A program made the position numbers and the translations under genes. This document shows, one piece after another, positions 1 through 6,330 of a stretch of DNA of 6,767 bases. Position 1 is the first letter of the stretch; every line of letters begins with the position of its first letter. Origin of the DNA: Flavobacteriales bacterium UBA6165 (lineage in GTDB: Bacteria; Bacteroidota; Bacteroidia; Flavobacteriales_D; Crocinitomicaceae); assembly GCA_002422285.1 (NCBI GenBank), contig DIUF01000020.1, positions 2,143 to 8,909 of the forward strand, read 5' to 3'. The notes beneath the pieces are model-generated. The model was not told the DNA's origin and did not search any database. It was given only the letters and a program-made list of their open reading frames with translations.

Positions 1-1769
1 GCTGTTGCCAACAGATGAGTTTTAAAATCTTCCCAATTTGAAAGAGGGCATTTTTCCAAATATAAACCCGCGATGCCTGCCACAACTGGGCTGGCCATCG
101 AGGTGCCTCCGTTTCTCACATGCATAGCACCAACATCCAATTGATTAGCAGCATAAGATACATTTAAAACACGGGCAGAAAGAGACATATCACCACACGC
201 AACAATATCAGGTTTTACAATCCCTAGACGATTTGGCCCTTTGGAAGAATTGGCTGATAAAATACCAGAAGGCACCAAACCTCCATTCGTTGGGAAAATC
301 GTGTTATTGGACGCGATATAATTCTGTCGGTTGTGGATATTCCCAACGGTTATAACCTGCTCCGAGCAAGCCCATGAACTTACAATACTTTGCTCCAAAT
401 CAGGCATCATGTAAAACTCAAATTCTGGATAAAGATTCACATCCGGAATCACGGATGAAAAATTGCTGCCACCAATCTGCGAACTACTCCACATATCAAT
501 TTGTCCACTACCGGTGGCTAAAAAACGAATTCGGTAGAGCAAACTGTCCGTATAAACAATGGCCTGTAAATTGTAATTGGGCCCAACAAGTTGTTCAAAA
601 AACAACACGTATCCTATTGCTCCATTAGTCCCCCAAATGGTATCATATTGAACATTAGGTTCATTGAAATTCACTTCACGATAAATAGTGTTTCCGCGAT
701 ACACAGGTCCAGGAGCATCTGCTCCAAAAGCGTAATTCATGGCTCCAATATCGTCAGCATTTGCCCACAAATCAAAATAAACCCCTGGCCCACCATATCC
801 CAATGATGCATTAGGAATCATCCAAACAAAATTGGTGTCGGCGCTCAACTGCTGCTGCACATGATAAGCATCCCAAGAACCAGAATTTCCTGCAGAACAA
901 ACCACAATTCGTCCTTCTTTATCATTCAGCAAACTATCAATATAAAGTGCTGCTGGGTCACGTCCATCATGACTGCCTAAGTAAGTTCCCAAACTCAAAT
1001 TAACCACCGCAGGCATATTGAAAGTATCGGCAACACAAAAAATATAATCCACAGCTTCTGCAACGGTTAATGTCCATGAAGGAGCGTTAAAATTATTTTT
1101 TACCACAACAATAGCCGACTCAGGCGCCATTCCTTTCTGACGACCATTGGCCAAAGCATTTCCCGAACCACAACCAGCAACTGTTGTCCCGTGACTACCA
1201 TTAGCATAACTCGGATTAATCCCTGCATTGATATCATCATTTGTGAAAGCTTGACCGTAACCATATTTGTCAGGTGTCCTAAAATTTACTGGCGCATTTT
1301 GATCCCAATACCTCAAAACTCTAGTATTTCCAAGACTGTCCTTAAAATCCAAATGATTGTAATCCAAGCCAGTATCTACATAACCAATAATTACACCCAC
1401 ACCAGTAAATTCAAAATCCATGTTTTCACCATCGTGTATTTCATTCACAAAATGCGTGAATCGCGAGCTATCATTCATGGTTTGCTGCCCAATGGGTTCA
1501 ATATAAATGCGTTGAATAATTCCAGCATCAATCAAACTATACAATTCTTGTCGATCAGCAATAACATAAGACCAGCCTTGCGCTTGATATTTTACATGAA
1601 GCGTTTCAGGAATTTTGACATCAGGATAGAATTGAACAGCATAGGTGCCTTGAGTTTGTGTAGATGGAGTAAAAAACCCAAAATCTTGAGCCTCAGCATT
1701 CTTTACTAATAAAAACAAGAATACTGCGATATTAAAAGTTCTAAAAAGGCTATTTTGCATGGCGTCCAT
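1..1769 (-). CDS. Secreted S8 (subtilisin-family) serine peptidase, 3' end cut off by the window edge
   Basis: Reading the minus strand from 1769 gives 589 codons without a stop up to the window edge, so the C-terminus is missing. Residues 1-30 form a signal peptide (hydrophobic core near IAVFLFLLV, likely cleavage after AEA, before QD). The subtilase triad is complete: Asp132 in YVDTGLDYNH, His193 in GSHGTTVAG and Ser557 in GGTSMASPVVAG, with the oxyanion Asn295 in CSAGNSGS. A GPNRLGIVKPDIVACGD stretch ahead of the serine is also typical of S8. About 150 extra residues (roughly 305-460) sit between the Asn motif and WACSEQVITVGN (466 on), where subtilisin has a short loop; a beta-rich jellyroll like that of Csp proteases is my inference. 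Residues 30-125 look like a prodomain. It should cleave proteins outside the cytoplasm, and the missing end may carry a type IX sorting domain. ATG 1760 (three codons later) is an equally possible start and gives a cleaner signal peptide without the early Asp. Confidence 0.93.
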   Translation of the reverse strand, partial: MDAMQNSLFRTFNIAVFLFLLVKNAEAQDFGFFTPSTQTQGTYAVQFYPDVKIPETLHVKYQAQGWSYVIADRQELYSLIDAGIIQRIYIEPIGQQTMNDSSRFTHFVNEIHDGENMDFEFTGVGVIIGYVDTGLDYNHLDFKDSLGNTRVLRYWDQNAPVNFRTPDKYGYGQAFTNDDINAGINPSYANGSHGTTVAGCGSGNALANGRQKGMAPESAIVVVKNNFNAPSWTLTVAEAVDYIFCVADTFNMPAVVNLSLGTYLGSHDGRDPAALYIDSLLNDKEGRIVVCSAGNSGSWDAYHVQQQLSADTNFVWMIPNASLGYGGPGVYFDLWANADDIGAMNYAFGADAPGPVYRGNTIYREVNFNEPNVQYDTIWGTNGAIGYVLFFEQLVGPNYNLQAIVYTDSLLYRIRFLATGSGQIDMWSSSQIGGSNFSSVIPDVNLYPEFEFYMMPDLEQSIVSSWACSEQVITVGNIHNRQNYIASNNTIFPTNGGLVPSGILSANSSKGPNRLGIVKPDIVACGDMSLSARVLNVSYAANQLDVGAMHVRNGGTSMASPVVAGIAGLYLEKCPLSNWEDFKTHLLAT

Positions 1770-1876
1770 TTATCCGATTTATGCAGGTAAAATTAGGTCT
1801 TTTTGTCCATCAGTCAAAAAATGGCACAGAAAATGACTAAGGTTTCGCATATTTGTAACCATAATTAAAATAAACT
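1770..1876. other. Divergent intergenic region between two S8 peptidase genes
   Basis: These 107 bases separate two head-to-head peptidase genes and must hold both promoters. The minus-strand promoter is listed separately. For the plus-strand gene the best -7-like element is CATATTTG at 1848-1855 (one mismatch to TAnnTTTG), about 21 bases before ATG 1877, but I see no TTTG at the right distance upstream. The stretch just before the ATG is AT-rich (ATAATTAAAATAAACT) with no Shine-Dalgarno motif, as is common in this phylum. Confidence 0.5.
1788..1818 (-). promoter_or_regulatory. Candidate Bacteroidota-type promoter for the minus-strand S8 peptidase
   Basis: On the minus strand TTTG (1818-1815) is followed after 19 bases by TAATTTTA (1795-1788). 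This matches the Bacteroidota primary-sigma pattern TTTG, about 19-21 bases, TAnnTTTG at all but one position. Transcription would begin near 1782, giving a leader of roughly 10-25 bases before ATG 1769 or ATG 1760. The spacing and placement support it; no experimental evidence is available. Confidence 0.5.
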
Positions 1877-3457
1877 ATGAACAGAATTTTTGGAAAATCT
1901 ATTTTATTGTTGGCGTTACTAACGTTTTCGTTCAACACATTTGCTCAAGAAAAATTGCCGAAAGGTGTATTGAATTGGTATAATGCTGCAATACCCGGTA
2001 TGAATACGGAAATCGCCTATAAACTGGTGAAAGGACGTAAATCAACTCCAGTAATTGTTGCTGTTATCGACTCTGGAATTGACGTTGAGCATCCCGATTT
2101 AAAGGGACAAATTTGGGTAAACACAAAAGAAATCCCAGGAAATGGCATTGATGATGATGGCAATGGCTACGTCGACGATATCCACGGCTGGAATTTCTTA
2201 GGAAACTCAAAAGGTGAGCATTTGAATGAGACCACTTTGGAGGTGACTCGTATTTATGCGAAATTGAAGCCTGTTTTCGAAGCTTTGGAAGAGGACCAAG
2301 TGAAAGGTCATCCTGAGTATACCATCTACAAAATGGTAAAAAAGGAATATGAAAAAAAGCGCAAAGAAGCAGAATCAACTTTTGCTCAAATTAAGGCTTT
2401 TAAAAACGACATCCTTCCTTCTATGGATGGCATCATTGCCGAGCAACTTGGAAAAGAAAACTTCACATTGGCCGACTTGAAAAAGTGGAAACCAAAAGAT
2501 CCACAGATGACACAGATGAAGCGTATTGCCATGATGAAATTGGAAGACCCATCTTTCTTGGAGCAAATACAAGAAGGTTATGATTATTATGAAAACTCAT
2601 TGAAATACCACTATAATTTAGAGTTCACAGGTAGACAAGACATTATCGGTGACAACGAAATGGACATCAACGACCGCAATTATGGCAATAATAATGTGAA
2701 AGGTCCAGATGCGCTTCATGGCACTCACGTTGGTGGTATTATCGGTGCTGTTCGTGGAAACAAATTGGGTGGAGATGGTGTTGCAGCAAATGTGCAATTG
2801 ATGTCTTTACGTGCTGTTCCAGATGGTGATGAATATGACAAGGATATCGCTTTGGCCATTCGTTATGCAGTTGACAATGGAGCCAAAGTGATCAACATGT
2901 CGTTTGGAAAAGCATTCTCTCCTATGCAAAAAGATGTTTATGCAGCCATGCGCTATGCTGAAGAAAAAGACGTTCTGTTAATTCATGCAGCTGGTAACGA
3001 CGGTAAAGACATTGACAAAGAGCCAAATTTCCCTGCAGTTAAGTATGAATTCCAAACAACACCAAACACGATGTTGTTGACTATCGGTGCTTCTACACGC
3101 CATGCAAAAAAAGGTGAATTGGCTGCTGCGTTTTCTAACTATGGTCAAGAAGGTGTAGACATCTTCGCTCCAGGTTATGAGATTTACAACACTGTTCCTG
3201 AAGGAAAGTATCAAACCTTACAAGGAACGTCAATGGCTGCACCTATGGTAGCTGGTGTTGCTGCATTCTTAAAATCATACTTCCCGCAATTGACAATGCG
3301 TCAAATCAAGGATATCATTTTGGAAAGTGGTAAAAGCTATGCAGGCACCATGCACGTAAAACCAGGTACTGAGCGTAAAGTTGACTTTGCAACGCTATGT
3401 AAGTCCGGTAAAGTAGTTGATTTGGCTGCTGCGGTAAAACTCGCTTTGACGAAATAA
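1877..3457 (+). CDS. Secreted S8 (subtilisin-family) serine peptidase with helical insertion
   Basis: Complete 526-residue protein. Residues 1-23 are a signal peptide (hydrophobic ILLLALLTFSF, cleavage likely after TFA, before QE), and there is no lipobox. The catalytic set is complete: Asp65 in VAVIDSGIDVEHPD, His281 in LHGTHVGG, oxyanion Asn374 in HAAGNDG and Ser452 in GTSMAAPMVAG. An acidic GNGIDDDGNGYVDD segment at 88-101 looks like a metal-binding loop. Between Asp and His lie about 216 residues where subtilisin has about 32; residues 120-250 are highly charged and probably helical, with Lys/Glu-rich stretches such as KKEYEKKRKEAE. I recognise this layout from S8 peptidases common in flavobacteria, whose substrates are unknown to me. 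The protein ends soon after the catalytic core with no room for a type IX sorting domain, so periplasmic or simple secreted location is inferred. It is divergent from the other S8 gene and is followed by a strong terminator. ATG 1877 is chosen because the signal peptide begins there. Confidence 0.95.
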   Translation: MNRIFGKSILLLALLTFSFNTFAQEKLPKGVLNWYNAAIPGMNTEIAYKLVKGRKSTPVIVAVIDSGIDVEHPDLKGQIWVNTKEIPGNGIDDDGNGYVDDIHGWNFLGNSKGEHLNETTLEVTRIYAKLKPVFEALEEDQVKGHPEYTIYKMVKKEYEKKRKEAESTFAQIKAFKNDILPSMDGIIAEQLGKENFTLADLKKWKPKDPQMTQMKRIAMMKLEDPSFLEQIQEGYDYYENSLKYHYNLEFTGRQDIIGDNEMDINDRNYGNNNVKGPDALHGTHVGGIIGAVRGNKLGGDGVAANVQLMSLRAVPDGDEYDKDIALAIRYAVDNGAKVINMSFGKAFSPMQKDVYAAMRYAEEKDVLLIHAAGNDGKDIDKEPNFPAVKYEFQTTPNTMLLTIGASTRHAKKGELAAAFSNYGQEGVDIFAPGYEIYNTVPEGKYQTLQGTSMAAPMVAGVAAFLKSYFPQLTMRQIKDIILESGKSYAGTMHVKPGTERKVDFATLCKSGKVVDLAAAVKLALTK

Positions 3458-3477
3458 AAATAATTTGTCTATTTTTA
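3445..3477 (+). promoter_or_regulatory. Possible promoter for the small cysteine protein, overlapping the peptidase 3' end
   Basis: TTTG at 3445-3448, within the last codons of the peptidase gene, is followed after 21 bases by TATTTTTA (3470-3477), one mismatch from TAnnTTTG. Transcription would start around 3482-3485, inside the first arm of the terminator hairpin. Such a transcript would lack much of that arm and so leave the following ATG unpaired. The match could be chance in AT-rich DNA. Confidence 0.3.
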
Positions 3478-3509
3478 GCCGTCTTCAAACTATTGGAGAC
3501 GGCTTTTTT
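3478..3509 (+). terminator. Rho-independent terminator after the S8 peptidase gene
   Basis: GCCGTCTTC (3478-3486) pairs with GGAGACGGC (3495-3503) in a 9-bp stem containing one T-G wobble, with an 8-base loop AAACTATT, followed by six T (3504-3509). It lies 20 bases after the peptidase stop codon. Unusually, the last T of the run is immediately followed by the ATG of the next gene, so the hairpin also occupies the place where that gene's ribosome-binding region would be. Confidence 0.85.
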
Positions 3510-3785
3510 ATGACCAGACAAGAACAAATAAAATACTGTTCGATTTGTAAGAACAGAGCATTCAATGGCGCACACGGACAGATATGCGGATTAACAGGAC
3601 TGATTCCCGTAATCGTTGGTTCCTGTGCCGATTTGAATGTGGATGAAAATGAAAAAGCTAGAAAAGAAGAAGCGGAATATAAATATGATACCAAAAGCAC
3701 AGAAAAAATTCCTGTTTGGACAATCATTATTATTGTTATTGTTGTTATCAGAATTTTGATGCGTGTTGCAAAAATGTCTAGTTAA
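3510..3785 (+). CDS. Small four-cysteine, single-pass membrane protein of unknown function
   Basis: 91 residues from ATG 3510. A longer reading from TTG 3465 would translate the terminator hairpin, and the family start MTRQEQIKYC supports 3510. The N-terminal half has Cys10-x2-Cys13, Cys26 and Cys39 with equal 12-residue gaps between the last three, in the setting YCSICKNR, GQICGLTG and GSCADLNVDE. I recognise this as a module (C-x2-C-x-N-R ... C-x-L-T ... C) frequent in small Bacteroidota proteins; four cysteines suggest zinc binding, but this is not shown. Residues 45-66 are charged linker and 69-84 (WTIIIIVIVVIRILM) form one membrane helix, so the Cys module would face the cytoplasm by the positive-inside rule only weakly; topology is uncertain. 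Its stop lies 18 bases from the stop of the convergent minus-strand gene. Function unknown. Confidence 0.8.
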   Translation: MTRQEQIKYCSICKNRAFNGAHGQICGLTGLIPVIVGSCADLNVDENEKARKEEAEYKYDTKSTEKIPVWTIIIIVIVVIRILMRVAKMSS

Positions 3786-3803
3786 CAGCGTGCCTTGAAG
3801 CAT

Positions 3804-4265
3804 TTATTTTTTCAGGTGGGTGAACTTCTTCGCAAAAAACCAATAGAGCGATAAACCCATGGTTACAAATGTGAGCCAGTAAAATGGAAAAGGAGCTGTA
3901 CGTAACTCACTTGGCAAGAGAGGACTTATACCATTTTTACCCCAAAAGACTAGGGACAACACATTGCCTATCAACGTTGCTGAAAGTACGGTGACATAAG
4001 CAAAAAAGAAAAAAATCACGCTACGCCAAAGACCTTCAATTTTCCATTGTATCAATAAAACAGCGATGATTATTGGAAAAAGATTCACGAGCAAAAGTTC
4101 CAATTTTGTCTGCTCGAACAGAGGAAAGATTTTCAAAGCCTTGTACCAAAAATCAAAACAAATAATCATAAGATGTTGCCACAATGCACCCAGAAACATA
4201 AAGTTGAGCGCTGTTAAAACAAGTGCTATGAGTACAATTAAAATTTGAGTGGATGGTGCTTTCAT
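3804..4265 (-). CDS. Unrecognised integral membrane protein, about four helices
   Basis: 153 residues from ATG 4265 to a stop at 3804. I do not recognise the family. Hydrophobic segments lie at about 7-28, 55-73, 79-108 (long, possibly one helix plus part of a loop) and 125-145, joined by short loops, with a basic tail KKFTHLKK. There is no signal-peptide cleavage motif and no catalytic signature. It lies 115 bases downstream of the ABC transporter gene on the same strand, so it may be read from the same transcript, though the gap is large enough for its own promoter. The strong membrane pattern and open frame across the full length support a real gene. Its 3' end faces the small cysteine protein gene with an 18-base gap and no clear terminator. 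Confidence 0.72.
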   Translation of the reverse strand: MKAPSTQILIVLIALVLTALNFMFLGALWQHLMIICFDFWYKALKIFPLFEQTKLELLLVNLFPIIIAVLLIQWKIEGLWRSVIFFFFAYVTVLSATLIGNVLSLVFWGKNGISPLLPSELRTAPFPFYWLTFVTMGLSLYWFFAKKFTHLKK

Positions 4266-4380
4266 GGATTAGATTTCAGCAAATATCACAAAACTCCTAC
4301 GACTTTTTGGCAAATCATCACAAAAACATCAGGAGTTTGAGCTGAGACAGATGGGTTTTATCGATAAATCGGTTCGGAAA
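4266..4380. other. Intergenic region between the ABC transporter and the downstream membrane protein gene
   Basis: 115 bases. It contains a perfect 12-base palindrome TTTATCGATAAA at 4357-4368, just after the ABC stop codon, and an 8-base inverted repeat AAACTCCT (4291-4298) / AGGAGTTT (4331-4338) around a 32-base loop. Neither is followed by a T-run, so no convincing terminator is seen. On the minus strand GATATTTG (4287-4280) is a one-mismatch -7 element 14 bases before ATG 4265, with a TTTG 23 bases further upstream, slightly too far; a weak promoter is possible. Confidence 0.35.
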
Positions 4381-6198
4381 TTATCCCAGCTGTTGGGTTT
4401 CCATCAAATTGGCATACACGCCATTTTCTTTGGCCATCAACTCGTCATGTTTGCCTTGTTCAATAGCTACTCCAGCCTCCATCACCACAATTTTATCTGC
4501 TTTGCGGATGGTACTCAAACGGTGGGCTATCACGACAGATGTTCGATTTTGCATCAATACCTCTAAAGCCATTTGCACCAATTTTTCAGATTCTGAATCC
4601 AATGCTGATGTGGCTTCATCGAGGATCAAGATTTTTGGATTGCGCAGAATAGCACGGGCAATGGCGATGCGCTGTTTTTGTCCGCCAGAAAGTTGAATGC
4701 CACGGTCACCGACTTGGGTTTCGAATTTCTCAGGGAAACCATTGATGAAATCAAGCGCAAAAGCTTTTTTGGCGGCGGCTTCAATTTCTTCCTGAGATGC
4801 GCCAGGCTTTCCATAGGCAATGTTTTCACGTATCGTTCCAGAAAAAAGAATCAATTCCTGAGGTACAATAGCCATTTGTGAGCGCAAATGCTTCACGTCG
4901 ATGTCTTTGATATTGTGTCCATCGAATTCAATAGAACCATTTTCCAAATCATAATAATGCAAAATCAAAGAAGCCAAAGTGGATTTACCAACGCCACTAT
5001 GTCCTACCAAGGCAACGGTTTGACCTTGTTCAATTTGTAAATCGAATCCACGCAAAACCTCGATATCCTTGCGCTGTGGATAAGAAAAACGAACATTTTC
5101 AAATGTGATAGCACCCGTAATTTCTGGTGTTGATTTTCCTTGATACAACTCGCGCTCTGAATCTTCTTGGATAATCTGCATCAAACGCTCTGTAGCGCCA
5201 ACTGCCTTTTGGATAGATGCGTACAATTCTGGAAGCGAACCCACTGACGCGCCTAACATGACCGTGAAAATGAGAAAAGCGTTGAATTGCGTCAAACTTA
5301 AAGTGCCATTTTGAACCATCGTTACGCCTTGCCAAATGATGAACACGATGGCGCCAAACAAAAACAAAAAGATAAACGACACAAAAACGCCACGCCAATT
5401 CCCAGATTTGATGTTGATTCTACGGATTTCTTCTATGGCTTTTTTATAACGCGTGAGTTCCAAAACTTCATTCGTAAACGACTTCACATTGTTGATACCT
5501 GTCAAACTCTCTTCCAAAACAGCGTTGGATGTGGCTGTTGTTTCTTGGGCTTCTTTAGATAAACGACGGATAAATCGACCAAAAATCACGGCGATTATGG
5601 ACATCACGGGCACAGTTGCCAACATGATGAGCGCCAATTTCCAGGAAAGGAAAAAGAGCCAAATAATGCCTCCAAAAATCGTAACAATCTGACGGAAAAA
5701 TTCAGCAATTGTGGTCTTTAAAGTTTCTTGAATCAAGTTTAAATCGCCCGTGATTCGGCTGGTCAACTCCCCTACTTTGTTGCGATTGAAAAAATCCAAA
5801 GGCATATGGAGCAAACGATCGAAAGCCGAATAACGCAAATCGCGCAAGGTGTTTTCCGTTACTTTGGTGAAAAGTACAATTCTGAAAAACGAGAAAAACG
5901 ATTGTAAACCAAACAATACAAAAAGCGCAATGGCAATTTGGTTGATGTTGTCAAAAGTGATGGCATCCACAAAACTAGAACCCATAGAAGCGCCATCTTG
6001 CACGGGAGCGCCCAACAATTGACCCAAAATATACGGAAAAATCAAGCCAACGGATGACGAGAAAATCAAGAAAAACCAACCAATAGCAAAGGTGCTGCGG
6101 TAAGGTCGCATATACGCGAAAATCCTTTTAGCACGGCTGTAAGATTCCTTGGTAAGTTTGGGTTTGTCGTTGTCTTTTTTCTTTTTGGGTCCGAACAT
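4381..6198 (-). CDS. ABC transporter half-molecule, fused membrane and ATPase domains (MsbA/BmrA type exporter)
   Basis: Complete 605-residue protein, usual length for this class, which works as a dimer in the inner membrane to export lipids, drugs or peptides using ATP. After a lysine-rich N-terminus (KKKK at 5-8) come six membrane helices at about 37-58, 87-110, 165-183, 187-208, 270-292 and 303-320. The nucleotide-binding domain spans about 362-600: A-loop Tyr373 in FSYPQ, Walker A GHSGVGKST (399-407, Lys405), Q-loop Gln447 in VPQE, signature LSGGQ (503-507), Walker B ILILDE (523-528, catalytic Glu528), D-loop SALD (531-534) and switch His559 in AHRLST. All ATPase residues are present, so it should be active. 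Substrate cannot be told from sequence; a lipid A flippase role as in MsbA is one option, multidrug export another. Promoter candidate at 6216-6249; the membrane protein gene lies 115 bases downstream. Confidence 0.96.
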   Translation of the reverse strand: MFGPKKKKDNDKPKLTKESYSRAKRIFAYMRPYRSTFAIGWFFLIFSSSVGLIFPYILGQLLGAPVQDGASMGSSFVDAITFDNINQIAIALFVLFGLQSFFSFFRIVLFTKVTENTLRDLRYSAFDRLLHMPLDFFNRNKVGELTSRITGDLNLIQETLKTTIAEFFRQIVTIFGGIIWLFFLSWKLALIMLATVPVMSIIAVIFGRFIRRLSKEAQETTATSNAVLEESLTGINNVKSFTNEVLELTRYKKAIEEIRRINIKSGNWRGVFVSFIFLFLFGAIVFIIWQGVTMVQNGTLSLTQFNAFLIFTVMLGASVGSLPELYASIQKAVGATERLMQIIQEDSERELYQGKSTPEITGAITFENVRFSYPQRKDIEVLRGFDLQIEQGQTVALVGHSGVGKSTLASLILHYYDLENGSIEFDGHNIKDIDVKHLRSQMAIVPQELILFSGTIRENIAYGKPGASQEEIEAAAKKAFALDFINGFPEKFETQVGDRGIQLSGGQKQRIAIARAILRNPKILILDEATSALDSESEKLVQMALEVLMQNRTSVVIAHRLSTIRKADKIVVMEAGVAIEQGKHDELMAKENGVYANLMETQQLG

Positions 6199-6330
6199 GA
6201 GTGAAAATTGAAGTGCAAAAATAAGGAATTCAGGTGCACAGAAAACAAATTGGTTTAATCTACACCAACCTATCTACAAGTATCTACGTTCTATGTTTTG
6301 GAAAATGAAATAAAAGAAATACATTTGGCT
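6199..6330. other. Divergent intergenic region with small repeats
   Basis: 132 bases between the ABC gene and the right-edge gene. It holds the ABC promoter, an imperfect 14-base palindrome AAACAAATTGGTTT (6243-6256, one mismatched pair) and three direct copies of ATCTAC at 6258-6263, 6272-6277 and 6282-6287. For the plus-strand gene, TATGTTTT at 6292-6299 is a possible -7 element about 32 bases before the ATG, without a clear TTTG upstream. The repeats could be binding sites for a regulator, but are short enough to be chance. Confidence 0.35.
6216..6249 (-). promoter_or_regulatory. Candidate promoter for the ABC transporter gene
   Basis: On the minus strand TATTTTTG (6223-6216) matches the Bacteroidota -7 pattern TAnnTTTG exactly, and TTTG (6249-6246) lies 22 bases upstream, one base longer than usual spacing. 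Transcription would start near 6209, leaving a leader of about ten bases before ATG 6198. The TTTG lies inside an imperfect palindrome at 6243-6256. Confidence 0.45.

Noticed and set aside
1191..1709. A 172-codon plus-strand open frame opposite the first peptidase gene
   Set aside because: It lies wholly antisense to a frame that encodes a complete subtilase triad in order, and its translation is low-complexity Ile/Ser-rich with no recognisable domain.
3465..3509. TTG 3465 as start of the small cysteine protein
   Set aside because: It would translate through the terminator hairpin; the residues added are not family-like, while the frame from ATG 3510 begins with the expected MTRQEQIKYC.
3721..3755. 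ATT/GTT-rich stretch that looks like a microsatellite
   Set aside because: It encodes the Ile/Val membrane helix of the small protein, so the codon content explains the repeat appearance.
4291..4338. Inverted repeat AAACTCCT / AGGAGTTT as a terminator for the ABC gene
   Set aside because: The loop is 32 bases and no T-run follows on the minus strand beyond four T, so it is unlikely to terminate transcription.
4409..5692. Several plus-strand and shifted-frame open frames across the ABC transporter gene
   Set aside because: All overlap a complete transporter frame with every expected ATPase motif, and none shows a domain, signal peptide or start context.
6320..6327. TACATTTG, a perfect -7 promoter element, as promoter of the right-edge gene
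   Set aside because: It ends three bases before ATG 6331, so transcription would start inside the coding sequence and lose the signal-peptide start.
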